A stretch of DNA of 42,971 bases from a virus: the IMG/VR virus record IMGVR_UViG_3300027659_000069, positions 1-42,971 of that record; one strand, given 5' to 3'. The notes below the pieces were generated by a model. The model did not search any database. It saw only the letters and a list, made by a program, of their open reading frames with translations, and was not told the origin of the DNA. Below, one piece after another: positions 32,013-39,344 of this stretch. The number at the start of each line of letters is the position of its first letter. Position 1 is the first letter of the stretch. A program made the position numbers and the translations under genes.

Positions 32013-32453
32013 ATGAAATACCGCATTGCCCCTGTTGATACTCGCCGGTCAGAGGTGGTGCAACTACTGACGTTGCTTCAAAAAGCATGTCTTCCCCACG
32101 ACAAAATTTACCCAATTACTCAAGGATACTGGTATGTCGCTTACACACAAAACGGTGAGGCTGCTGGGTTCGCTGGTGTTGTTCCCTCTAGTCGTTGGTC
32201 TGACACTATGTATCTTTGTCGGGCAGGTGTTGTACGCGCTCATCGTGGACGCGGGCTTCAGAAAAGGTTTATTAAAGCGCGGATTCGCAAAGCCAAGGCG
32301 CTAAAAATGAACTGGGTCATCACTGACACCAATCAAAACCCGGCATCCGCTAACAGTTTGATAGCTATGGGTTTCAAAATGTTTGAGCCATCTAAACCTT
32401 GGGGTTTTAAAACGGCGTTGTACTGGCGATACCGGATCAAACATGCCGTATAA
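32013..32453 (+). CDS. GNAT-family N-acetyltransferase
   Basis: 146 residues from ATG at 32013 with AGGGG just upstream; an alternative start at 31962 lacks an SD. It would transfer acetyl from acetyl-CoA to an amine. Motif A appears as VVRAHRGRGLQKRFIKARIR with the R-x-x-G-x-G-type pyrophosphate loop (RGRGLQ); the preceding strand is DTMYLCRAGVV, and NPASANSLIAMGFKMF is the typical following helix-strand. Length is usual for a single GNAT domain. It is read against the late strand, in a two-gene operon with an HNH nuclease gene that overlaps its end by 11 bp. Substrate unknown; phage GNATs can modify host proteins, antibiotics or virion parts. Call is by motif. Confidence 0.85.
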   Translation: MKYRIAPVDTRRSEVVQLLTLLQKACLPHDKIYPITQGYWYVAYTQNGEAAGFAGVVPSSRWSDTMYLCRAGVVRAHRGRGLQKRFIKARIRKAKALKMNWVITDTNQNPASANSLIAMGFKMFEPSKPWGFKTALYWRYRIKHAV

Positions 32454-32823
32454 AGACCCAAAAGTTAAGCAAATTAAACAAAAGACGTACGCAAGTACGT
32501 ACTATGCCAACAATAAGGCGACTGTAATTGCGGCAAGTAAAGCCTCGGCCAAGGCGTATAAAGATCAGTGGCGTAGCTTTAAAGCTACATTAGCCTGCGT
32601 AAAGTGTGGGCAAAACCACCCGGCCACGTTTGATTTCCATCACATAGACAGCAGTACCAAAGAGGCATCAGTTAATAAACTGCTCAAAAACAGAGCATTT
32701 AAACGTGCTATGGAAGAGGTCAAGAAATGCGTTGTGCTCTGTGCCAACTGCCACCGTATACACCATCACGACGAGCGCATTGCCAAGAAAGCCAAAAAGA
32801 AAAAAGGGGCCGAAGCCCCCTGA
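32443..32823 (+). CDS. HNH endonuclease-like protein
   Basis: 126 residues from ATG at 32443, which overlaps the GNAT stop by 11 bp. N-terminal basic helices (PYKDPKVKQIKQKTYAS) bind DNA in this type. CVKCGQNHP and LCANCHRIHHHDE are the two zinc Cys pairs; FDFHHIDSS holds the catalytic HH, giving the HNH/McrA-like order C-x-x-C, HH, C-x-x-C-H...H. The end is Lys-rich and encoded by the A-run that also serves as the T-run of the opposing terminator. Such free-standing HNH genes are often mobile (homing) in phages. With GNAT it forms an insertion-like cassette against the late strand. DNA cleavage is inferred from the motif. Confidence 0.82.
   Translation: MPYKDPKVKQIKQKTYASTYYANNKATVIAASKASAKAYKDQWRSFKATLACVKCGQNHPATFDFHHIDSSTKEASVNKLLKNRAFKRAMEEVKKCVVLCANCHRIHHHDERIAKKAKKKKGAEAP
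32794..32820 (-). terminator. Leftward terminator inside the end of the HNH gene
   Basis: On the minus strand GGGGC-TTCG-GCCCC (32819-32806), then a T-rich run (32805-32794, TTTTTCTTTTT). The TTCG tetraloop and T-run make a strong intrinsic terminator for the 78-residue acidic gene. It is wholly within the HNH coding sequence. Confidence 0.85.
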
Positions 32824-32844
32824 CTGTAGTATTTAAACCACAGA

Positions 32845-33081
32845 TTACTTGTTATCAGCAGCTTCTTCAGCGGCTTCAGTCTCAGCGCCATCTAATTCTT
32901 CTTCAGTGTCGTCCTCGTCTTCAAACTCTTCATTGCTAAGCACGACATCATATTCAACTGCCCAACCGTAGTTTTCCTGAAATTGCACGAACTTCTGGAA
33001 AATTTCAATCATCTCAAAATCGTGTGTCTCAATAGACAGCTTGTTGTTACCAAAGTAACCAAATTCCATTTCAAATTTCAT
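32845..33081 (-). CDS. Small acidic protein downstream of the capsid gene
   Basis: 78 residues. The first 47 form a likely alpha/beta domain (FEMEFGYFGNNKLSIETHDF; MIEIFQKFVQFQENYGWAVE); the last 30 are almost only Asp/Glu/Ala/Thr (EEFEDEDDTEEELDGAETEA). It lies between two leftward terminators, so it is made from read-through past the capsid terminator or from an own weak promoter in 33082-33148. DNA mimicry is a possibility for such an acidic tail, but there is no direct sign. Unknown function. Confidence 0.62.
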   Translation of the reverse strand: MKFEMEFGYFGNNKLSIETHDFEMIEIFQKFVQFQENYGWAVEYDVVLSNEEFEDEDDTEEELDGAETEAAEEAADNK

Positions 33082-33148
33082 GATATGCCCCTAAGATTTA
33101 TGCAACCACAGCGGCTGCAAATTGATCGTAGTCTAACTTTGTGACAAC

Positions 33149-33171
33149 AAAAAGGCCACCCGAAGGTGGCC
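33149..33171 (-). terminator. Leftward intrinsic terminator after the capsid gene
   Basis: Minus strand GGCCACC-TTCG-GGTGGCC (33171-33154), 7-bp stem with TTCG loop, then TTTTT (33153-33149). It lies 28 nt after the capsid stop codon, the usual place for a terminator that limits read-through from a highly transcribed capsid gene. Confidence 0.9.
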
Positions 33172-33198
33172 CTAAATAGCCCTCGTGAGGCCGTTTTA

Positions 33199-34116
33199 TT
33201 AGGTTGAACCAGAAGATCCAAACATACCCAATGGGTCAGACCAGCCGAAGCTGTAACGCTCACGAGCCTTATAACGAACGTTTCCAGTGTCAAAATCCCC
33301 ATCCATTTTGTTCTCCAAAGGAGAGCGGATGAAGTGCTTCAGACCGTTAGGCACGTCAGTACACAAGAACCAAGCGTTTGTGTCTGTCAAGTAGTTGTTG
33401 ACTGTGTAGCCTTCAGGGATAGAACCGTTGTTTTTCAACGCATTAATATCATTGTCAGCAGTACCAACACGCAATGAAGTCTCGAGCAAACGAGTTGCCG
33501 TAAACTGCAGTGCAGGAGGAACAATCAACTTCCTTGGCTTAGCAGCAATCAACAAGCCACGCTCATCAGTCCAAGCAGCGATCTGAATAACGGCGGCTTC
33601 CAAAGAAGTCTCGTTCAAATCAGCTTGAGTAGATGGGGTGTTGCTGTTAGTACCGCCAGAGATCAAGGGGTGTGCTGTGCTAAACAGAGGAACGCCATCA
33701 CCACCGAAATAAACGGCAGAGTTAGTGAAACCATTGTTTAAAGTGGATGCAGCTTTAACCTGCTTGGTATAAGCCATAGCACGAGCCAAAGCTTTGGTGT
33801 AGCGAGCAGACAAGCTGTCGTACAAGTTATCTTCAACCGCTTCTTCAGTGATTGAGAAACCCAAGGCAATAGTTTCGTGTACGTAACGAGCCGTAAATGC
33901 TTCTTGTGCATTGTCATAAGCGATGGCAGAGCCTTCGTTCTTAACAGGTGCGGCAGAGAAGCCAGACAGTTTCGTCTCTTCTTCGAACGAACGCTCTGAA
34001 GTTTCGGTTTCATAAATTTCTTTATGTTGTTCACCGTAACGAGCGTACTCCATACCGAACAAAGCGTTCAGGCCGGGGAGCAGTTCTTTAAGTAGTTGTG
34101 CGCGGGAAATAGCCAT
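33199..34116 (-). CDS. Major capsid protein, Mu gpT-like
   Basis: 305 residues. It forms the icosahedral shell. The sequence AISRAQLLKELLPGLNALFG, LGFSITEEAVEDNLYDSLSA, RYTKALARAMAYTKQVKAAS and DGVPLFSTAHPLISGG matches the Mu-like major head subunit gpT family of the HK97 fold; length is typical. No N-terminal delta-domain is evident and no prohead protease gene is found, as expected for a separate scaffold. Upstream lie a small virion-protein gene, a conserved gene and the scaffold; a strong terminator follows. The start ATG at 34116 has an AGGAG-like SD (ctcct on the + strand). Confidence 0.9.
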   Translation of the reverse strand: MAISRAQLLKELLPGLNALFGMEYARYGEQHKEIYETETSERSFEEETKLSGFSAAPVKNEGSAIAYDNAQEAFTARYVHETIALGFSITEEAVEDNLYDSLSARYTKALARAMAYTKQVKAASTLNNGFTNSAVYFGGDGVPLFSTAHPLISGGTNSNTPSTQADLNETSLEAAVIQIAAWTDERGLLIAAKPRKLIVPPALQFTATRLLETSLRVGTADNDINALKNNGSIPEGYTVNNYLTDTNAWFLCTDVPNGLKHFIRSPLENKMDGDFDTGNVRYKARERYSFGWSDPLGMFGSSGST

Positions 34117-34128
34117 GATTTATGCTCC

Positions 34129-34734
34129 TTATACGCCAGTAGGATTGTTGTACTGGTGCATGGTTGCATTTATCTTGACAATAAACTCAACAAATGTATC
34201 AGCGCCTGTTGCTGTCTCTCGAACCACATCAATAATGCGGATAGGCAGCGTAATGGTAGTAGCTTGAGTGCCTTCATCAATTGCCACTGCTGAATTACCA
34301 GAGGTAGTAGAGCCAGCGTTTTGAATCAAAGCAATGTTATTACCAATAGCAGAGATGCCCATTCCGGCCACAGTTGTGGTTGCAGAACAAGAGACTACTT
34401 GGAACAGCGTATCAGGATCATCTGCAACAACTGCAAAAATCTGCGTGCCAGACTTGATAGACTGACTTGCTGGATAAAATTGCTGTTGCTGGACTTGACC
34501 ATTACTGTTAGTAAAACTTACGCCCAAAAACACACCGCAAGGCGTGGCAGTTGTTGTGCCCGTGTCTTTTTCGATAGTGCCATCAGAAATACGTTTAACC
34601 AAGTCACCGTAGAAAATGTTAGTAGCATAGCCACTAGCAATTTGCATCAGGCGGGTTGCGCCTGCAAATACCTGTCCACCTATTAGGTTTACAGGCTTTA
34701 GACCGTAAGGGGCCGAGACTGTAGGATAAGCCAT
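34129..34734 (-). CDS. Capsid-linked virion protein, possible decoration protein
   Basis: 201 residues, beta-rich. N-terminus AYPTVSAPYGLKPVNLIGG, then GATRLMQIASGYATNIFYGD and a central GVFLGVSFTNSNGQVQQQQF; C-terminus RIIDVVRETATGADTFVEFI. I recall this family directly upstream of capsid genes in aquatic phages, including versions annotated as structural proteins. Decoration or minor capsid is the likeliest role. It is 12 nt upstream of the capsid gene, probably sharing its transcript and high expression. Confidence 0.68.
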   Translation of the reverse strand: MAYPTVSAPYGLKPVNLIGGQVFAGATRLMQIASGYATNIFYGDLVKRISDGTIEKDTGTTTATPCGVFLGVSFTNSNGQVQQQQFYPASQSIKSGTQIFAVVADDPDTLFQVVSCSATTTVAGMGISAIGNNIALIQNAGSTTSGNSAVAIDEGTQATTITLPIRIIDVVRETATGADTFVEFIVKINATMHQYNNPTGV

Positions 34735-34751
34735 AAAAGACTCCTATAAAT

Positions 34752-35225
34752 TTAAGTACCAGAACCGAAAGTAACCTTAGTTTTTCTCTCTGAAAAGAGA
34801 GGCATCCTAGGATCATTTTCACGAAGGAAATTGTTATCCACCGAATCAATCTGAGACTTATTCTGCTTGTCGTAATAATCGGCACGCTGTTTTAAGAACT
34901 CTTCAGGAATACGGCACAATAACAACCCACCAATTTCAATACCGCCTTTAAAGCGGCCTTCAACGGTGGCGTGCATCATAAGCTCGGGATAATCTTCTGC
35001 TTTGCAGGGTTCATATCCTTCACGTAACTTAGAAGAAATATTGCTAGGATCAGCTACACCCACTGTACTAATGCGAACGTATCTATGTTTCCAACCGGGG
35101 CGATCATTGGGCATAGGTAACGTCTCAGGCGGACGCCACGCTTCAGGGCGTTGCATCTTTTGACGAGTATCCGCTTCACGGGCAGTACGATTTTGTGTCT
35201 TCTCAGACGATAAAACTTGATCCAT
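34752..35225 (-). CDS. Conserved late protein between scaffold and capsid, unknown function
   Basis: 157 residues, charged and mostly helical/beta mixed: EKTQNRTAREADTRQKMQRP, WRPPETLPMPNDRPGWKHRY, VRISTVGVADPSNISSKLRE, GYEPCKAEDYPELM, then a short EGRFKGGIEIGGLLLCRIP hydrophobic part and a basic/polar tail. I recall it as a constant neighbour of the scaffold in related phage contigs; no function is known to me. Shares one base with the scaffold gene stop/start at 35225. Confidence 0.66.
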   Translation of the reverse strand: MDQVLSSEKTQNRTAREADTRQKMQRPEAWRPPETLPMPNDRPGWKHRYVRISTVGVADPSNISSKLREGYEPCKAEDYPELMMHATVEGRFKGGIEIGGLLLCRIPEEFLKQRADYYDKQNKSQIDSVDNNFLRENDPRMPLFSERKTKVTFGSGT

Positions 35226-36232
35226 TATTCACCTCTTCTTAGTTGAGCAACCTGTTTAGCGTATTCTTCCAAAGGAACCCCAAGACGGCGAGCGATCGCT
35301 GCTTCGGATGCCTTCAGCCTAATACGATTAGGCGGAGTGCTACGGGAGGCCGGGGCCACCACGTTAGCGGGCTTTGTTGCACGGCGCGGAGGTTCATCCT
35401 CGTAAACCGGTTCTGATGCCTTTTTCGAAGGGGCGTCATCTTCATAGCTCTGAGTATCATCATAATACTCAGGAAATCGTCGACGCATTGTAGCGTCTAC
35501 TCGTTTGTAGTAGTCATCAGATCCCACAAAGTTTGCACCATGTTCCTTAGCCAGCTTTTGATGCAACCCGAGGGCGGATGCTGTCATTTCAGGATCGGTG
35601 CCAAACCAAGTGTTTTTCTGCATCCAACTTTCATCTTTTGGAGTAACAGAAGGTTGATTCGTACTACGTTGTTGTATTTGTACATTATTTTCTTCAACTT
35701 GTAAAGGCCTCATGTTCTGAACCTTATCAAGATTCAGCGTTGCCCGCGAAACGTCTGCCTGTGCTTCTACTACAGCATCGGAATCTCCAGACTCATAAGC
35801 TTCTTTATATCGTTTTTTAGCATTGTCAAATTCCATCTCAGCAGAACTCTTTGACTGCTCAATGTACGCTCTTGACCCAAGCGATACTTGCTGCTGTAGC
35901 TGGCGATTTTGATCCCACAATTGCTTGGCCAGCTTCTCAGCCGCTTCGCGTTCACGCAATGCCTCTTCTTTAGCACGGCGTTCATCGTGATATCCACGTG
36001 TAAATTTCTTCAGGCGCAGTTGAACTTTTTCATCGTATTCGGATAGTTCATCTTCAGTAGGATCTTCAGGTGGTGTTTCGTCGGGCTTACGGCCACGATC
36101 TCTACGAGGCGTGTCGTTTTCGATTTCTACCTCGAATCCGCCATCGTCCTCTGTATCTACGGGTTTACCCTTAACTTCTTCCTCTGCTTCATGAGGAAAC
36201 TTAAAGTCATCTTTTAACTCAGCTTGTGCCAT
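35225..36232 (-). CDS. Capsid assembly scaffold-like protein
   Basis: 335 residues, very charged and low in aromatics. N-terminal half is acidic (EDDGGFEVEIENDTPRRDR; PPEDPTEDELSEYDEK). About residues 70-180 are a long coiled coil (KKFTRGYHDERRAKEEALRE; KLAKQLWDQNRQLQQQV). The C-terminal part is basic with RIRLKASEAAIARRLGVPLE, like the capsid-binding helix of scaffolds. Gene order portal-...-scaffold-...-capsid fits. It should direct shell assembly and leave before packaging. No protease domain is fused. Confidence 0.8.
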   Translation of the reverse strand: MAQAELKDDFKFPHEAEEEVKGKPVDTEDDGGFEVEIENDTPRRDRGRKPDETPPEDPTEDELSEYDEKVQLRLKKFTRGYHDERRAKEEALREREAAEKLAKQLWDQNRQLQQQVSLGSRAYIEQSKSSAEMEFDNAKKRYKEAYESGDSDAVVEAQADVSRATLNLDKVQNMRPLQVEENNVQIQQRSTNQPSVTPKDESWMQKNTWFGTDPEMTASALGLHQKLAKEHGANFVGSDDYYKRVDATMRRRFPEYYDDTQSYEDDAPSKKASEPVYEDEPPRRATKPANVVAPASRSTPPNRIRLKASEAAIARRLGVPLEEYAKQVAQLRRGE

Positions 36233-36242
36233 GTGTTACTCC

Positions 36243-36653
36243 TTATGATGCACGTGTAATACCACGGGGGTCTTCTACGACTGCTTCAACCGAATCATCA
36301 TTGAGGATGCGGAATTCACGGCCATGAATCTTCAGGCGCGTACCTGAATTAGGGCGGATGATGACAAAGTCACCCTCCTTGCAACTCGGCCCACTTGGGA
36401 ACCGAGTGGTATCTTTGTAGCAGTCAGGCCCAAGCTTGACCACAAACAACACGGGGGTCAGCACTTCTTCATGGTGCATGACTTGGCTTGATTTAATCAG
36501 ACCAACTTCGCTATCAGCAAACTCTTCCATAGCTTCCGGCACTACACAAAGTAGGTGAAAAGTTTTAGGATCAGGCAACTGCTTAGCTTTATCTTCGGCG
36601 GTTTTATTAAGAATGCCAGACAAGTCCACGGCAGCGACGTTAAATTCAGTCAT
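36243..36653 (-). CDS. GroES-like co-chaperonin (phage Cpn10-type)
   Basis: 136 residues from ATG at 36653 (SD GGAG 8 nt upstream, 8-bp overlap with previous gene); an upstream start adds ten residues. The C-terminal half, LGPDCYKD, FPSGPSCKEGDFVIIRPNSG, TRLKIHGREFRILNDDSVEA, VVEDP, follows the GroES barrel pattern GDxV...G...G...E..I...DI-A-V. The segment FADSEVGLIKSSQVMHHEEV could be the mobile loop contacting GroEL. Known: T4 gp31 and other viral GroES proteins replace host GroES to fold the capsid protein. Inferred: here it helps fold the capsid/portal with host GroEL. The position between portal and scaffold supports this. Confidence 0.75.
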   Translation of the reverse strand: MTEFNVAAVDLSGILNKTAEDKAKQLPDPKTFHLLCVVPEAMEEFADSEVGLIKSSQVMHHEEVLTPVLFVVKLGPDCYKDTTRFPSGPSCKEGDFVIIRPNSGTRLKIHGREFRILNDDSVEAVVEDPRGITRAS

Positions 36654-36843
36654 CAGATTTCTCCATTTTTTGCACGAGGTCATTGATTACATTCTCTGCT
36701 AGGTTAAGACCTCGGATCACCCCACAGATACTTCGATACTCTTCTATGTCAGCGGCTCTACCGTTGGCAAGGTGAAAAGCTTGTTCCGCTCTAAGTCGCT
36801 CAATCTCATTAACGATGTGCGACAAAAGTTTGTAGTCGTTCAA
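36646..36843 (-). CDS. Small helical protein between portal and co-chaperonin
   Basis: 65 residues, almost wholly helical: MNDYKLLSHIVNEIERLRAE, QAFHLANGRAADIEEYRSIC, GVIRGLNLAENVINDLVQKM. The pattern is a two-helix hairpin that I recall as a conserved small phage gene next to portals. ATG at 36843 overlaps the portal stop (4 bp) and its stop overlaps the co-chaperonin start. Unknown role, probably assembly. Confidence 0.66.
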   Translation of the reverse strand: MNDYKLLSHIVNEIERLRAEQAFHLANGRAADIEEYRSICGVIRGLNLAENVINDLVQKMEKSDD

Positions 36844-39335
36844 TCTCTCTCCCTTTTAGGTTTTTGGGACGTTCTTTGTGCCGCTTGCATGGCCATCTGA
36901 GCGCGGTGCTTGGCGATATCAGCGCCAATTCGAGTGCCTTCAAGAAGTTGATTCTTCTGAAGTTTGTCTTTTGCAGCGGCTGCGCTTGCACCAACCTGCA
37001 TAGCTGCAATTTCTTTCTGGGCCGCAATGCGTGACTCTTCAATGCGAAGCTGGTCAGCTTTGGCTGCCGCATCAACTTGTTGTTTCTGCACCTTAAGTTG
37101 AAGTTCTTGCATCTTAATTTGCAACTCTTGCTGCTGCATTTGAATAAGCGGGTCTTGCGCTTGCTGTTGAGCCTGCTGCTGTGCGGCCTGCGACTGGGCT
37201 TGTTGAGTCATGCGAGTCGAGGCTTGTGCAGCTAACTGTGCAACTTGTGCAGCCACCTCTGGAGCCATGTTCTTTCCTTGCTCCTCTGTTGGTAGCAACA
37301 AACCAACTGTCTGCTCAACTTCTTTGCGATATGCGTACGCTAAGTGCTCGTTGATGTGCGCCATCATTGCGGCTACAAGTGCCTGACCTTGTGGAGTCTG
37401 CCCAATTAAACCCATGATCTTGGGGTTCTGAAGCATGCTTGTGTGCACTGCAATATGCGCTTGATGATCCTGCTCAATAAACGCTTTAGCAGGTTTGCCA
37501 GTCAAAACATTCTGGTTCTCTTGCACTGGATCTGTAGCTTTAGCATCGTCCTCAATCGGGATTAGCTTTGCTGCATTCTTAATACCCAACACCTCAATCA
37601 TCTGACGGTGTAGTAAAGGAAGGTTATATAACTGCGGCGCTGTCTGCGCTAACTGAAGAGCGGCTTGGTATTGCACAATCTTCTGCGCCATCGTTGCAGC
37701 GTTTGGATCGCTCACAGGGATTACAGCGACCATATCGTAGTCAGACTTCTTAGCACGGCGTGAGCCATCAATTGGCTCGTAGTCATACTCTTCTGGTGTG
37801 TAGTCAGCGATGATGGCTTTCAAGAGTCGGAACTCTTGACGCATTGAGTAGTGCATACGTGCTTGCACTGCGCCCATCACTTTGAGTGTTCTCTCAAGAA
37901 TAGCCAATGTTGTACCCACGGGTGCTTGCGCACTCATGTCACTGACGTTCATGTCTCCTGCGGAAGCAAACTGTCTACCCTCTTGCACAATGTTCTGGAA
38001 CAAGGCAAAGAGAACCTGACTGGGTTCCTTGTAAGGCAACGGCAAAATGTTGTCTCTGATGGATCCACTCGGTACATCAACATCACGAAATTCCCCCGGT
38101 GCAATGGGGGTGTCGTCACCCTTGACTCGTAAGCCGCGAGACTTAAGACCACCGGGTAAATTAGACAAAGTGCCAGCATCGACGAGCTGACGAATAAGCA
38201 TAGTCGCTGACTTGGCGTAGCCGCCGATAAGGTGAATGAGTCCGTATCCATAAAAGCCAAACCCCGGTATATATTGATAATGTACAAAGTGCTGACGCTT
38301 GATGTGCAACTCATCATCCTCGTACCAATTGCGGCGAATGGCAAGAATCTTAGTTGTCGCTTTCTCAACAGTCACAACATACGGTAGTGCTATGCCCGTC
38401 TTCTCACCATCTTTATCTTCATGCTCATAACCCTTCAAGTCAAGGTCAACGTGCATCTCAAGTATGCGATACCTCTCATCTTGCAGTGCTGACATGCCTG
38501 TTTCTTCAGCTTTCTGCTTCTCAATATCATCAAGCTCACCGGACGGCTCACCCAACTCCACGTCGCTGTAGAACCCAGCCTCTTGCAGTTTAAGAATCTC
38601 ATTCTCAGTCTTACGCATCACGTGCGTAACGCGCTCGGCACGCTCTAAGTTAGATGCGCCGTATGGCACAACAATGTCTTCTGCGGGGATGAACATCGCA
38701 ACTTGACGCCCTAGCGATGGGTCGTAATAAACCTTCTTAAACGCCGATCCAGACAACGGTAGATTCCACAATAGCTTTTCATGCTCTGGGCGATACTCAA
38801 CCATCACCTCAGTGAGTTGGTAATTCATGTCTTCTCTTACGCGAGCAGATGCGTCTTCTTTCTCAGGTGTATCTTTCCCCAAGATTTGCGTCTTTACTGG
38901 GCCAGCGGCGGGGAACGTCTCCATGATGCCTTCACTTTGGAAACGCACAACAGACTCAGTGAGCATGGGATGAAACACACCACAAGCACCGGCCCATGGC
39001 TCTGTTCTTTCCTCATACTTCAAACCCAATAACTTTAAGCCGTCAACATAGGTTCTGATCCAATCTTTGCGATCACCAATATCTTTGTCAAAATCAGCAA
39101 CCAACTCACTACCAAGAGAGTCAAGCGCACTGTCGTCCATAAAGTCAGCAAGGTTGGCATCAAAGTCTTCATCCGTTTCTTTTTTGCCGGGTTCTAGTTC
39201 AATCTCAATACCACCCATAGCAATACGCACGCCTTCAGGGTCTTCAATCTCAATCTCTATTGGAGCCATATCCATATCTTCTTCGATACCAAGAGGGGCT
39301 GCGTACAAACCTTTGTCTACTGAATTCGTTGCCAT
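36840..39335 (-). CDS. Portal protein (P22-like)
   Basis: 831 residues, as long as large podovirus portals. It forms the dodecameric DNA channel and binds terminase. The N-terminal 65 residues are acidic; DWIRTYVDGLKLLGLKYEER and TEPWAGACGVFHPMLTESVV start the portal core; EYRPEHEKLLWNLPLSGSAF and KKVYYDPSLGRQVAMFIPAE continue it. The later YQYIPGFGFYGYGLIHLIGG and NILPLPYKEPSQVLFALFQN are typical. The last 160 residues are a Gln/Ala-rich coiled coil (QAQSQAAQQQAQQQAQDPLI), as in P22-type barrel helices. Sits 9 nt downstream of terminase. Confidence 0.9.
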   Translation of the reverse strand: MATNSVDKGLYAAPLGIEEDMDMAPIEIEIEDPEGVRIAMGGIEIELEPGKKETDEDFDANLADFMDDSALDSLGSELVADFDKDIGDRKDWIRTYVDGLKLLGLKYEERTEPWAGACGVFHPMLTESVVRFQSEGIMETFPAAGPVKTQILGKDTPEKEDASARVREDMNYQLTEVMVEYRPEHEKLLWNLPLSGSAFKKVYYDPSLGRQVAMFIPAEDIVVPYGASNLERAERVTHVMRKTENEILKLQEAGFYSDVELGEPSGELDDIEKQKAEETGMSALQDERYRILEMHVDLDLKGYEHEDKDGEKTGIALPYVVTVEKATTKILAIRRNWYEDDELHIKRQHFVHYQYIPGFGFYGYGLIHLIGGYAKSATMLIRQLVDAGTLSNLPGGLKSRGLRVKGDDTPIAPGEFRDVDVPSGSIRDNILPLPYKEPSQVLFALFQNIVQEGRQFASAGDMNVSDMSAQAPVGTTLAILERTLKVMGAVQARMHYSMRQEFRLLKAIIADYTPEEYDYEPIDGSRRAKKSDYDMVAVIPVSDPNAATMAQKIVQYQAALQLAQTAPQLYNLPLLHRQMIEVLGIKNAAKLIPIEDDAKATDPVQENQNVLTGKPAKAFIEQDHQAHIAVHTSMLQNPKIMGLIGQTPQGQALVAAMMAHINEHLAYAYRKEVEQTVGLLLPTEEQGKNMAPEVAAQVAQLAAQASTRMTQQAQSQAAQQQAQQQAQDPLIQMQQQELQIKMQELQLKVQKQQVDAAAKADQLRIEESRIAAQKEIAAMQVGASAAAAKDKLQKNQLLEGTRIGADIAKHRAQMAMQAAQRTSQKPKRERD

Positions 39336-39344
39336 AATTTATCC

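Noticed and set aside
33172-33198. Small CCTC/GAGG hairpin just after the capsid stop.
   Set aside because: Only 4 bp with no T-run; the stronger terminator at 33149-33171 explains the site.
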